Source: Calothrix sp. PCC 7103 (GTDB taxonomy: Bacteria > Cyanobacteriota > Cyanobacteriia > Cyanobacteriales > Nostocaceae). From it: a stretch of DNA of 64,000 bases. Position numbers and translations under genes: made by a program. Of this stretch, positions 36,525 through 45,876 are shown in pieces (position 1 is the first letter of the stretch; the number at the start of each line of letters is the position of its first letter). Location: contig NZ_KB217478.1 of assembly GCF_000331305.1 (NCBI RefSeq), positions 6,125,646 through 6,189,645 of the forward strand. The letters run 5' to 3'. Below the pieces are notes generated by a model. It did not search any database. It was not told the DNA's origin and was given only the letters and a program-made list of their open reading frames with translations.

Positions 36525-38174
36525 CTATAATAATTCTCTTTCTAGAATGTAAATTAGTTTTTGCTCTATGTCTTGAGCCGAAGGGTTATCAGTAAACTTT
36601 TCGATTTCAACTTTGATATGGGCTAACTTATACTCATAATATACTTCTGCGTCTTTAATACAAACTTGTAAACTGTTTTGGGAGTTACTACAGTAAGTTC
36701 GGACACCTTTACCTAAAGCTAAAATAAGCTTGATGACTGGATAACCACCTTGAAGATAATTTTTGCCGACCACCTCTTCTACTTGTCCAACTACTACCTC
36801 GATAGTATCAATTACTTGTTTTTCGTAACCAAGAAAACGAGTCTCAAGCCTCTCAATAGGTTGTCTTACTTTTTCGTTAAAAATTTCTTCTTCAAAAAAC
36901 TTGAAACCAAAAATGCTTTTTGTAAATGTATTAGTAATTTTTTGAAACCCATTTAATTCTTCGACTGTAACTTTATTAGTTTCAATATAATCGGTTACTC
37001 GTTTTTCTTCAATAATTGGGATTTCTTTAATAAGTTCTTTTAGTTCAGTAATATTTTTTGGAACTATTATATCTTTGGCTTGGCTTTCTTTCACTAATGT
37101 TGCTGTATTCTCAATAATTTGGCTGAGTTCTGCTTGAATTTGAGCAATTTTCTCTGGATTTTTAAAGGTTTCAACCCCATAAGTACAAACTGCTGAAGCT
37201 GCAACTTTTATTAAATCTTGGTTTCCAGCTTTTTGGTCAACTTTATAAGTGGCTAAACGGCTAGCAATGCGAATTAAAGCCTTCTCATAACGGATGATTC
37301 TTTCTTGTTGAGCTAATTCTTTTAAATTACCGCGTAGAACTTGCTGGATATTACCCAGTTTTTCTTTGGGTAATATTTGGCAAATGTAACTAGTAATTTC
37401 ATTTAGACCACTACCTGTCTTAGCATCAAAAGTAAAAATAGGAGGGTTATCATCTGTTTGATAAATTTGTTGAAAATAATTAGTTAGAATATTTTCAACA
37501 TCTTCTATATTTTGTGGAGTATGTTTAACTTCACCTGTTTGTTCATTACGGAAAATATTGATAGCAAAAATAACTTGATTTTTATTTGATGCTTTTTGAG
37601 TTTCAAGTAAGTCGCCTAAATATTCTCTATCTGAGCGAATGAACTGCATATGAGGCGCAATTACATAAAGAATTATATCTGGCTGTACTTCCTTTTGTTT
37701 ATCATTTGATTGCCATTTTTCAACTTGTATCTGTTCTGTTTTTGAATTTTCACCATTAGAATAATCAATTAATTTAAATTTTTGAATAGATATATCAACA
37801 TATTTATCTGGAATTTGAGGCATTAATAAAACAGCACGATTTATATTCTCATATTTGTCGTTGCTACCTGAACCTGGTAAGTCAAAATAACAAAGGTTAC
37901 TAGCTAGCTTGAAATATCCTACACTGTCGGTACAGTCTATGTGCCCTGTAGATTTCATTTCGACTTCTTCTAACAGGCAATTTCCTAGAGAGGTTTTCCC
38001 GGCGCCAGTACGTCCAGTTACATATAAATTAATAGGCGCGGCAAATAACTCATTATTTTTTCTAAAGGTGCCTACTAATTCACGTGACTCTATATCACCG
38101 AGTTCGATAATTTTTAGAAGGTCTGGTTGGTCTTGAAAAATTAGGCGAAGAGTTTCTAATGCATTGTCTGCCAT
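36525..38174 (-). CDS. Dynamin/IRG-like GTPase-fold protein, first of a tandem pair
   Basis: About 549 residues from Met 38174 (AGGA upstream; the frame extends to 38207). G1 TGRTGAGKTSLGN (53-65), G2-like GHIDCTDS, G3 YFDLPGSGSNDKYENINRA, G4 position FAINIFRNE. The motif set matches its neighbour: both have GH-x-DCTD and N-[TI]-F in place of NKxD. Two helical stretches (about 300-400 and 440-545) with a weak hydrophobic segment near the C-terminus follow (GGYPVIKLILALGKGV). Paired dynamin-like proteins in bacteria often work as hetero-oligomers on membranes; that role is inference here. Confidence 0.65.
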   Translation of the reverse strand: MADNALETLRLIFQDQPDLLKIIELGDIESRELVGTFRKNNELFAAPINLYVTGRTGAGKTSLGNCLLEEVEMKSTGHIDCTDSVGYFKLASNLCYFDLPGSGSNDKYENINRAVLLMPQIPDKYVDISIQKFKLIDYSNGENSKTEQIQVEKWQSNDKQKEVQPDIILYVIAPHMQFIRSDREYLGDLLETQKASNKNQVIFAINIFRNEQTGEVKHTPQNIEDVENILTNYFQQIYQTDDNPPIFTFDAKTGSGLNEITSYICQILPKEKLGNIQQVLRGNLKELAQQERIIRYEKALIRIASRLATYKVDQKAGNQDLIKVAASAVCTYGVETFKNPEKIAQIQAELSQIIENTATLVKESQAKDIIVPKNITELKELIKEIPIIEEKRVTDYIETNKVTVEELNGFQKITNTFTKSIFGFKFFEEEIFNEKVRQPIERLETRFLGYEKQVIDTIEVVVGQVEEVVGKNYLQGGYPVIKLILALGKGVRTYCSNSQNSLQVCIKDAEVYYEYKLAHIKVEIEKFTDNPSAQDIEQKLIYILERELL

Positions 38175-38207
38175 TATGAGTATCCTAGAATATAAATATT
38201 TATGCAA

Positions 38208-38632
38208 ATAGGTGGCAACTGTTAATTGGCGCCTTTGAAAAATATATGTATCAAAATCTGTACCTATCTTGTGGATAAGCGTTTAGGTTTAATGTTGAAG
38301 CAGCTAATATGAGATTAATATGATGTTGACACAATAATTTATACTAATCATCAGAGTTTACACTTAGAATAACTAGTCTGTTGATAGTGTGTTACGGCAT
38401 ACATTTTCTTTCATCAGACCGAAGATGAGTTATCTTATGCTTTGCCTTTAGTCTCACCTCTCAAGTTAGTTTTGCCGTTCTAGAAAAAAAGTGAAAATCT
38501 TAAAGATGCTTCCTTCCTCAGCATGACAGAATTGAAAATTTTCTTGTGGGGTGGGCGTCCTCGCCCGCTCTTGATATGGAACGGGCAGGGATGCCCATTC
38601 CACAAGATTTAATTGCCCATTTTAAAAGATAA
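38208..38632. repeat. 425-bp spacer with two interspersed repeat families
   Basis: AAAGATGCTTCCTTCCTCAG followed by CATGACAG (38501-38529) is a short TCATGCTGA-family copy. TTGTGGGGTGGGCGTCCTCG...GGGCAGGGATGCCCATTCCA (38544-38603) is an inverted pair of the GGGCAAGGATGCCC family. The remainder probably includes the promoter of the GTPase pair. Confidence 0.6.
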
Positions 38633-40726
38633 TTAATTTATTTCTTGTTGCCAGAGAATTTGGGCGATTCTTTCCATTCCGGCTTTGAGATGGCGCCTGT
38701 ATGTACTAAATGGTAGGTCTAGTAGTTCGGCGGCTTGTTCTTGAGTGGGAGCAGGGTTTATATATGTTCGGTGTATGGCACGGTATAGTTTGTCGTCACG
38801 TGGTGATACTTGTAAGGATTCGGCGGTTTGTTTGATTAAGGTTTGTAATGTAGAAATTCGTTCGTTGATGTCGTTGGTGTTAACTTTGTCTTCGATTAGG
38901 TGTGAATATAATAGTGGGCTGTTGTGTAATGCGTTTGTACGAGTGAAGTTTTTTAATGCGTCGTTTACTGCTTCGATAAAATCGGGTTCGCTTAGTACTA
39001 ATAATCTAGGAGTTACAGTAGAAGTGATTTCTGCTTCGCTTTTGGCATCTATTTCACGTTTTGCTAAAAGTTCTCGCCAAGCTGAGGGGGAAATTATTCG
39101 CCAGTCATGTCCATAAACTCCGTATTTTCGTTTGTTGATTTCAAAGTCAGCTTTGGGTAATCTTTTTAAATCGAAGTACGTTAGCATCGGCGCCCACATT
39201 TCAGGTTCGGCGCATGGTAAAAATGTATAAGCTAGTCCAGGAGTTTTTTGAAAGTATTGTACAAAGTTGATAAATATTAGGCTTTGAGTTGGTGAGACTG
39301 CTTGATATGTATCGCGTGCCATCCAAAATCTGAATATTGTGGCGCCTTCAGACGAAGAACGCAATGGAGCTTCTGACTGTAAATATTGCCATGCAGCAAC
39401 GGCGCCTGTATCAACCTCTATATCTTGTGCTGTGGCTTTATGCAGTTCTACAAAAATCGCAAACCCTGCTGGAGTAGGATTGGAATCACGGAAGACTACA
39501 ATATTTTCAGGTTGTCGTGATATCCAATGTGCTGCAATTGAAGCAGATTCTTTACCCTCATATTGTGTGATTATTTCTAAAATTCCAGCTTTATCGCTTT
39601 CTCTATATATATCTGTTTGTAAGCTGCTGTGTTCTTGCCAAGTGAAGCGTGGACGAATTGCAGCGTTATCACGATGTAAAAACATATAGTCAAAAAGAAC
39701 CCGGTGTTTCTCGTCTCCTTGGGTTTGACCTAGTTTTACGGTGTAGTAATTACGTGCGCGTTGGTGTAATTCTGCGTAAAATTCCGGATGGCGCCAGCGT
39801 AGGTCAGCGATTAATACTTCTCGCGCTAAATCATGAGGAAATAATCCATTTTGCCCTGATTCTACAAACGAAAGGGAGCGCAACCACTCAAAAATATCTC
39901 TAACGTCAGACAAGTCAAGCATTTGTTTCAATAAAGCTTCAGTAGTCAAACGTACTACCGCACAAGCTTCGAGTGCCATTCGGTGAGCAGTTGATGGTAC
40001 ATCTTGAATAAAGCGTTCAAGTAGAGTCTTAATAACATCTGGTTGACTATCAGGTTGAAAGGTTGTCTCTTTCTGGGTAAATACGTCTGCTACTAACGAC
40101 AGCGCAAGTGGATAACCATGAGTAAAATCAAGAATTACTTGGTGCTGAGTGTTGGGAATATCTCGACGAGCTAAATAACTTAAACTTTCTTCATAGCTCA
40201 AATTACGTAAAGGTAAAGTACGAATTAATGCCTGCCAACCAGGGTCACTGCGCCAAGCTGGGGAAGGTGGAGTGCGACCAGCAAGGACGATTAAAGTATC
40301 AAGAGATAAGTGTGGTAAAAATTCCTCGCGCAGCCATTCATCAAGCGTTGCTATGTTTTCGTAAGTATCTATAAATATAACGTTACGTTTATTACTTGTT
40401 TTTAAAATATCTAAAGGCGATTCTGATTCTTGCAAACCCATAATACCGCGCAACGCTGCTAAGAACGATTCCGGCGCCCCCTGAACAGTTACTACTAAGT
40501 TACGAGCTTCAATAGAAACATAATCACAATTAGCTTGTTCGCACAACTGCATAAACTGCGCGCACAAACTTGTCTTACCAACTCCACCAGGCCCATAAAT
40601 ATATAAGATATTAATAGGCAGTTCAGTCGAGGCTATAGTATTTTGAAACAGTGCTAGCTCTTGCACTCTTCCTACAAACCGACGATTTCGTTCTGCGTTC
40701 AAGCGACCCAAAAGCGATGATGGCAT
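38633..40726 (-). CDS. STAND ATPase with GNAT-like middle region and C-terminal HTH
   Basis: About 697 residues from Met 40726 (GAGG upstream). An ATPase domain at the start: RRFVGRVQELALFQ, P-loop YIYGPGGVGKTSLCAQF, Walker B VIFIDTYENI, and LDFTHGYPLALSLVAD. A winged-helix region (EWLRSLSFVESGQNGLFPHD) follows. The middle (about 370-560) looks acetyltransferase-like (ENIVVFRDSNPTPAGFAIFV), though I cannot confirm catalytic residues. The C-terminus has a sigma-4-like HTH (TQEQAAELLDLPFSTYRRHL). It may be a ligand-activated transcription regulator. The combination is unusual. Confidence 0.65.
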   Translation of the reverse strand: MPSSLLGRLNAERNRRFVGRVQELALFQNTIASTELPINILYIYGPGGVGKTSLCAQFMQLCEQANCDYVSIEARNLVVTVQGAPESFLAALRGIMGLQESESPLDILKTSNKRNVIFIDTYENIATLDEWLREEFLPHLSLDTLIVLAGRTPPSPAWRSDPGWQALIRTLPLRNLSYEESLSYLARRDIPNTQHQVILDFTHGYPLALSLVADVFTQKETTFQPDSQPDVIKTLLERFIQDVPSTAHRMALEACAVVRLTTEALLKQMLDLSDVRDIFEWLRSLSFVESGQNGLFPHDLAREVLIADLRWRHPEFYAELHQRARNYYTVKLGQTQGDEKHRVLFDYMFLHRDNAAIRPRFTWQEHSSLQTDIYRESDKAGILEIITQYEGKESASIAAHWISRQPENIVVFRDSNPTPAGFAIFVELHKATAQDIEVDTGAVAAWQYLQSEAPLRSSSEGATIFRFWMARDTYQAVSPTQSLIFINFVQYFQKTPGLAYTFLPCAEPEMWAPMLTYFDLKRLPKADFEINKRKYGVYGHDWRIISPSAWRELLAKREIDAKSEAEITSTVTPRLLVLSEPDFIEAVNDALKNFTRTNALHNSPLLYSHLIEDKVNTNDINERISTLQTLIKQTAESLQVSPRDDKLYRAIHRTYINPAPTQEQAAELLDLPFSTYRRHLKAGMERIAQILWQQEIN

Positions 40727-40801
40727 AGTATAACCCTCGCGACGCACAATAGATACAAAGTGAATCTCTATTTTATATACGCGAGTTAAGAGATTTTGGA
40801 T

Positions 40802-41266
40802 TTATGTTGCGCTTTGGATATTCTGTAATAATTTATCAACTTGTTCAGCTTTTTGGGGTTGACGCTGTGCTTTAAATAAGTCGCGCGCTTTTTCTAGGTT
40901 TGCGACAGCTTCGCTCTTATTACCCTGCTGCATCAAAGCATTCGAGAGACGCAAGTAAGCATCAACCTTTTTAGGAGCGCGTTCTATTACATCTTTAAAT
41001 TCTGTCATTGCTTCCTCAGTTCTATCCTGCTGCATCAAGCAATCACCTAAAAGCAAATGTACTACATCGTTCGTTGAGTTTATATCAATTACTTGACGAA
41101 ACGCAGCTTCAGCATTTTTGTAGTCTTTTTGTTGGTATAGATTTACTCCTTTCTGGAAGCGATTAGATGTTATTAAAGTTTTAACCGCAAAATAAATAAG
41201 AAGGCATACACTTAAAAAAACAATCAGCGTTGCAGCTATATTACTTCCGCTTGTAGGGATTTCCAT
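40802..41266 (-). CDS. Membrane-anchored TPR protein
   Basis: 154 residues. One N-terminal transmembrane helix (about 10-32, ATLIVFLSVCLLIYFAVKTL) and two or three TPR units (GVNLYQQKDYKNAEAAFRQV, VVHLLLGDCLMQQDRTEEAM, AYLRLSNALMQQGNKSEAVA). Probably a cytosolic or luminal scaffold. It lies upstream of the STAND gene on the same strand with a 75-bp gap, so co-transcription is possible. Confidence 0.75.
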   Translation of the reverse strand: MEIPTSGSNIAATLIVFLSVCLLIYFAVKTLITSNRFQKGVNLYQQKDYKNAEAAFRQVIDINSTNDVVHLLLGDCLMQQDRTEEAMTEFKDVIERAPKKVDAYLRLSNALMQQGNKSEAVANLEKARDLFKAQRQPQKAEQVDKLLQNIQSAT

Positions 41267-41449
41267 ATTTTATACCAATGGTACGGGTGGGGCGCCTGTA
41301 TAGTATATCAACAACTGCATAAACTGCATAAGTTGATTGTAGTAAACACTATCAAAAGAAAGAAGTGTATTTCGTGCTTCCGCAAGTTGCCGATTATTCA
41401 AATAAAAGTATTTATAGTTATTAAGTGTTGTTACAGGAGATAGACAAGT

Positions 41450-41644
41450 ATGTCAATTTGGTTATGGGTTGCTTTATGTGCTTACTTAATTGGGGTTGCA
41501 ATCGAGTGGTTTCGATTCCAACCTCAAATTAAAGAGTACGACGAATACAGTAACTTTCCTATTGTTTGGGCACAAAAGCAGGTTGTTGCATGTGGTTATC
41601 TATTTAAAGCATTGCTATGGGTTGTTGATTTGCTTGTTGTTTGA
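41450..41644 (+). CDS. Small membrane protein, hypothetical
   Basis: 64 residues from ATG 41450 with a good ribosome binding site (CAGGAG). A first hydrophobic segment (IWLWVALCAYLIGVAIEW) and a second near the C-terminus (YLFKALLWVVDLLVV) flank a short polar middle (FRFQPQIKEYDEYSNFPIVW). Conserved-looking small cyanobacterial protein; I do not recognise a named family. A GAAACCAGGTTTC palindrome directly follows the stop. Confidence 0.6.
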   Translation: MSIWLWVALCAYLIGVAIEWFRFQPQIKEYDEYSNFPIVWAQKQVVACGYLFKALLWVVDLLVV

Positions 41645-41659
41645 GAAACCAGGTTTCTT

Positions 41660-42583
41660 TTATCCTAGTAAAGTTACAAATGGAAAAATTAAATATTCGA
41701 TAAAGAAAAGCTTCCAAATAAACTGGTAAAAGCTGGCGATAGAAGTTTTATCTTGTAAGTCTACTCGTTTGCTACGGCGCCACATCCAGACTAATAGGAT
41801 AATGTGCGAAATTACAAGTAAAATAGGCTGAACATTAGCAAGTCTAAATAAACCAGCTAATATCATTGCCACATAGCAAACTGTAATAACCCAGCGTGCG
41901 AGTTTAAAAACAGCTTCTTTACCTAGTTGAATTGTAAATGTGGTAATATTGTACTGTAAATCGCCTTCCATATCAGGAATATCTTTAAAGATGGCAATCG
42001 CGAATGTAAAAACGAGTACAAATAAAGTTAATGCCCAAACTGCCGCTGGAATGCTTGAGCTATTTTGTAATACCCAGCTATAGTGCAAATAAAGCCCTAA
42101 ATTAACAATGGCGCCGCGTACAGAGAAAATACATAAAGCAGCCCAAAAAGGGTAGCGCTTTAAACGAATTGGTGGTAATGAATACGCAGTACCAATTGTC
42201 AAGCTAATTACGACCATCCAAAATAAATATGGTCCTTGAAAAAAAGCAACAGCTAACGCCAAAAAAGCACATATTCCGACAATAACTTGTGCAGTGCGTT
42301 GAGAAAACTCACCTGCTGCCAAAGGTAAATGCGGTTTATTTATTTTGTCGATAGCAACATCTTCAAGTTGATTTAACCCAACAATATAGATATTCCCACA
42401 AATACAACTAACCCAGGCGCCGAGCGGAGTCACAACAGAAAAACTAGAATTTGTAATTCCAACAGCAACTAGATACAACCCAACAACACTTAAAGTCGTA
42501 CCAATAATAGTGTGTGGACGCGAGAACTTCCACAGCGAATAGAACCAATTACCCTGAGATTTAACACCAAAAACACGAGCCAT
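41660..42583 (-). CDS. hpt: Homogentisate phytyltransferase (UbiA family)
   Basis: 307 residues with eight or nine hydrophobic segments. The first Asp-rich motif NQLEDVAIDKINKPHLPLAA and the second KDIPDMEGD bind prenyl diphosphate and Mg2+. The N-terminus (LWKFSRPHTIIGTTLSVVGL) is the HPT type. It joins homogentisate and phytyl diphosphate in tocopherol synthesis at the membrane. It follows the gamma-tocopherol methyltransferase gene on the same strand; the 29-bp gap consists of GTTAGGA-type heptamers. Confidence 0.88.
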   Translation of the reverse strand: MARVFGVKSQGNWFYSLWKFSRPHTIIGTTLSVVGLYLVAVGITNSSFSVVTPLGAWVSCICGNIYIVGLNQLEDVAIDKINKPHLPLAAGEFSQRTAQVIVGICAFLALAVAFFQGPYLFWMVVISLTIGTAYSLPPIRLKRYPFWAALCIFSVRGAIVNLGLYLHYSWVLQNSSSIPAAVWALTLFVLVFTFAIAIFKDIPDMEGDLQYNITTFTIQLGKEAVFKLARWVITVCYVAMILAGLFRLANVQPILLVISHIILLVWMWRRSKRVDLQDKTSIASFYQFIWKLFFIEYLIFPFVTLLG

Positions 42584-42612
42584 AAAAAAAGTTAAGAGTT
42601 AGGAGTTAGGAG

Positions 42613-43452
42613 TTACTTTTTTCCGCACAGTAAACCAAATCGAATTAAACCAGTTTCGTAACCGCGCTGCATTAAACCCAAAGATAAGGCGCCTTGAATA
42701 GTCGTCCAACCCGAACGCAGCAAACCCCATAACGCTTGCAAGTTAAAAGCAGAGTCTATAACTACATTCCAAAACGGCGCCACAGCAGTAGACCAATCAG
42801 CAGTACGAAGGTCATTCAACGGTAATTGACGGGCAATTTCTTCGTATTGAGGTAAAGAAATTACGTAGGGTAGACAGTAAACGCGGTAAATTTCTTCTAA
42901 GTGCTTTTGCTCCTCTGAAGTCAGAGGTGTATCAAGTGGACGGTGACACCATGTAACTACAATCATCGTTCCACCCGGTTTTAACACGCGGTAACACTCA
43001 GATAGAAACTTGACTTTATCTGGCATATGTTCGCCACTTTCCAATGACCAAATCAAATCGAAGGAATTATCGCTAAACGGCATATTTAACGCATCTGCAA
43101 CCTGAAAATTAACTCGGTCACTCAAGCCAAACTCTGCCGCGCGTTGCTTTGCCCTTGTTGCTTGCACTGGACTCAAAGTAATTCCTGTTGCGCTAGCATT
43201 ATATTTGCCAGCTAGATACAATGAACTACCACCTATGCCACAACCAACATCAAGAATATGAGAAGCTTGTTCAATTTTTGCCCATCGCAACACCTCCTCA
43301 ATTAAATCGATTTGTGCCTGACGCCGTTCTTTTTTCTCTGTACCATCGGCGCCGTAATAGCCGTGGTGCATGTGTTCGCCCCAAATTTCCTCCCATAAAC
43401 CAGAGGAAGCATCGTAGAATTGCTGAATTTGTTGATAAAGTGTTGCGCTCAT
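42613..43452 (-). CDS. Gamma-tocopherol methyltransferase (SAM-dependent)
   Basis: 279 residues. SAM-binding motif I ILDVGCGIGGSSLYLA, plus post-motifs FQVADALNMPF, SLESGEHMPDK and RVLKPGGTMIVVTWC. The N-terminal FYDASSGLWEEIWGEHMHHG is typical of tocopherol methyltransferases of cyanobacteria and plants. It methylates gamma- to alpha-tocopherol. Its partner hpt lies downstream on the same strand. A related MPBQ methyltransferase is the main alternative, but the motif set and pairing favour gamma-TMT. Confidence 0.8.
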   Translation of the reverse strand: MSATLYQQIQQFYDASSGLWEEIWGEHMHHGYYGADGTEKKERRQAQIDLIEEVLRWAKIEQASHILDVGCGIGGSSLYLAGKYNASATGITLSPVQATRAKQRAAEFGLSDRVNFQVADALNMPFSDNSFDLIWSLESGEHMPDKVKFLSECYRVLKPGGTMIVVTWCHRPLDTPLTSEEQKHLEEIYRVYCLPYVISLPQYEEIARQLPLNDLRTADWSTAVAPFWNVVIDSAFNLQALWGLLRSGWTTIQGALSLGLMQRGYETGLIRFGLLCGKK

Positions 43453-43605
43453 AAGTTAAGCAGTGCTAAGACAAGACAGAAAGATTAGTCACACATATTT
43501 AAGTAGGCTACCATGTGTGATTTGATTTGAATTAGGGTATTTTTCGTTCCCAAGTCGGTACACCCTACCAAGAAGGCTTGGGATTGTTTAATTTTTTACG
43601 TATAT

Positions 43606-44940
43606 ATGACGGTTTCTCGTACAATTTGTCTAGGCTTTTTAGCTGTTATCGCGATAGGTGCCATCTTGTTGATGATGCCTTTTTCTACCAGTAGTGGTAC
43701 GTGGGATAGCCCAATAGTAGCTTTGTTTACTTCTACTTCTGCTGTGTGTGTTACGGGTTTATCGGTGGTAGACCCAGGTACACACTTCTCATTTTGGGGG
43801 CAGTTCTTTATTGCTCTATTAGCACAAATTGGTGGTTTGGGCTATATGACCACCACGACATTCTTAATTTTGCTGATTGGTCAAAAATTTAACCTGCGTC
43901 AAAAAATAGCTATTCAACAATCATTAGACCGACCAGGGATGAGTGGTAGTAACCAAATTATTCGTTCGATTATTGCCACAACGTTAATTTTTGAAATCAC
44001 CGGGGTATTTTTACTAATGGGTGCTTTTGTACCTAAGTTTGGATGGAATCAAGGACTTTGGTTAGCAGTATTTCATAGTATAAATGCATGGAACAATGCT
44101 GGATTTAGTTTGTTTAAAGATAACTTGATAGGGTATCAAACATCACCATTAGTAGTTTTTACAGTGACAGGTTTGATTATTTTCGGTGGTATTGGATACC
44201 AGGTGATTTTGGAAACATACATGTGGGTGCGCGATACAATCAAGAAAAGGCAAATTAAATTAGTATTGTCACTAGATTTCAAAGTTGCAACTACTACCAC
44301 AATAATTCTACTTTTTATTGGGACAATTGCCTTTTTTGTTGTGGAATTAAGAAATCCAGAAACTTTTGGTAATTTTAATCTTGGTGATAAATTTTTACTT
44401 GCTTGGTTTCAATCTGTTACGCCTAGAACCGCAGGTTTTAACACCATAGATATTAGCAAAATGACCAATGCAGGTCTTTTTATTACAATTGCGCTCATGT
44501 TTATAGGCGCCAGTCCAGGTGGTACTGGTGGAGGTATGAAAACAACAACTTTGCGCGTGTTAACAAGCTGTACAAAAGCCATTTTGCAAGGCAAAGAAGA
44601 AGTATTGCTGTATGAACGTAGAATAGCATTGTCTTTGATTCTCAAAGCAGTGGGTGTTCTAGTTGGTTCAATCGCTACAGTAATTTTTTCAACAATATTG
44701 ATTTCTTTGACAGACCCAGAAGTTTCTTTCATTCAAATTTTGTTTGAAGTCGTCTCCGCGTTCGCTACCGTTGGACTGTCTACTGGTATTACTGGTACCG
44801 TTACAACAGGCGCCAAGCTAATATTAATTCTCACCATGTACATTGGGCGCGTTGGTATTTTACTATTAATGTCGGCGATATTAGGCGACCCTCGTCAAAG
44901 CCATATTCGCTATCCAGAAGAAAACCTACTTGTCGGCTAA
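43606..44940 (+). CDS. ktrB: KtrB-type potassium channel subunit (TrkH/KtrB family)
   Basis: 444 residues with four M1-P-M2 repeats. Filter motifs: TSAVCVTGLSVVDPG, NAWNNAGFSLF, VTPRTAGFNTID and AFATVGLSTGITG. The gating-loop region reads ASPGGTGGGMKTTT. It forms the K+ (Na+-dependent) uptake pore with the cytosolic RCK subunit encoded 116 bp downstream on the same strand. In Synechocystis the Ktr system is needed for hyperosmotic shock survival. Confidence 0.88.
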   Translation: MTVSRTICLGFLAVIAIGAILLMMPFSTSSGTWDSPIVALFTSTSAVCVTGLSVVDPGTHFSFWGQFFIALLAQIGGLGYMTTTTFLILLIGQKFNLRQKIAIQQSLDRPGMSGSNQIIRSIIATTLIFEITGVFLLMGAFVPKFGWNQGLWLAVFHSINAWNNAGFSLFKDNLIGYQTSPLVVFTVTGLIIFGGIGYQVILETYMWVRDTIKKRQIKLVLSLDFKVATTTTIILLFIGTIAFFVVELRNPETFGNFNLGDKFLLAWFQSVTPRTAGFNTIDISKMTNAGLFITIALMFIGASPGGTGGGMKTTTLRVLTSCTKAILQGKEEVLLYERRIALSLILKAVGVLVGSIATVIFSTILISLTDPEVSFIQILFEVVSAFATVGLSTGITGTVTTGAKLILILTMYIGRVGILLLMSAILGDPRQSHIRYPEENLLVG

Positions 44941-45056
44941 GTTCAGTTACAATACTTTATGGATAAAATAATTATTTTTAACAAATTTATGTAGTTAGTT
45001 ACATAGCCCAATAATAGCTAATCAAGAAATCGCCAGGATACATCAAGGTAAAAATC

Positions 45057-45752
45057 GTGAATCTATCATCATTAGGTTTTTTTCGTAGCTTACGTAAAGA
45101 TAATCAACAATTTGCCGTCATAGGATTAGGTCGTTTTGGACGTTCTGTTTGTGCGACACTACATAAATTTGGTTATCAAGTGCTAGCAACTGATATTAGC
45201 GAAAAGCGTGTAGCAGATGCTTTAACAGAACAAATCGTAGGACATGCAATACAACTTGATTCTACCGAACCAGCAGCACTCAAAGAAGCAGGAATATTTG
45301 AATTTGATACTGTAATTGTTGCAATTGGTAACTATATCCAAGAAAGCATTGTCACAACTTTAAATGTCAAAGAAGGTGGTGTTCCCCATGTAGTCGCTAA
45401 AGCTTCAACCGAAGTTCATTGTAAATTACTTACTCGTGTTGGCGCCGACCATGTTGTTTTTCCAGAATTTGAAGCAGGTCGTGCATTAGCAAGAACTTTA
45501 ACCAAACCATCTATCCTCGAAAGATTTGACCTAGACCCCGATAACAGTATCGTCGAAGTAATTGTACCCGACGAGTTTCACGGTAAAACCGTCTCCGAAT
45601 TACAATTACGTAACCGCTACGGCTTAAACCTTCTCGCAGTCAGTAACGAAGGTAAATTTCTAATTAACCCCGAACCCGACAAACGACTGCAAAAAGGTTC
45701 TGCAATGGTTGTAATTGGATGTAACAAAGACATTAACCGTCTACCAATTTAA
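45057..45752 (+). CDS. ktrA: KtrA-type K+ uptake regulatory subunit (RCK)
   Basis: 231 residues from GTG 45057. RCK_N: FAVIGLGRFGRSVC with the adenine-binding Asp in LATDIS, then IVAIGNYIQESIVTTLN. RCK_C (TrkA_C) after about 145 with VIVPDEFHGKTVSELQLRNR. The subunits form an octameric ring that opens KtrB on ATP binding. It follows ktrB, as expected for an operon. Confidence 0.9.
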   Translation: MNLSSLGFFRSLRKDNQQFAVIGLGRFGRSVCATLHKFGYQVLATDISEKRVADALTEQIVGHAIQLDSTEPAALKEAGIFEFDTVIVAIGNYIQESIVTTLNVKEGGVPHVVAKASTEVHCKLLTRVGADHVVFPEFEAGRALARTLTKPSILERFDLDPDNSIVEVIVPDEFHGKTVSELQLRNRYGLNLLAVSNEGKFLINPEPDKRLQKGSAMVVIGCNKDINRLPI

Positions 45753-45767
45753 TTATCTTCAATCTCT

Positions 45768-45870
45768 TGTGGAACAGGCATCCTGCCTGTTTCATATAGG
45801 TCGGGCAAGGATGCCCACCCCACAAGAAATAATATTGTAGGTTGAGTGGAGCGGAGCGCGTAACCCAACA
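45768..45870. repeat. Interspersed repeats between ktrA and the hic locus
   Basis: TCTTGTGGAACAGGCATCCTGCC followed by TCGGGCAAGGATGCCCACCC (45769-45829) forms a back-to-back pair of stem-loop repeats. Then GTAGGTTGAGTGGAGCGGAG...AACCCAACA (45838-45869) is a second family, with a copy at 31218. Confidence 0.6.
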
Positions 45871-45876
45871 CATTAT

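Noticed and set aside
29720-38632. A single integrated prophage or plasmid island
   Set aside because: No integrase, tRNA target, att-like direct repeats or phage structural genes; core genes such as acs are interleaved.
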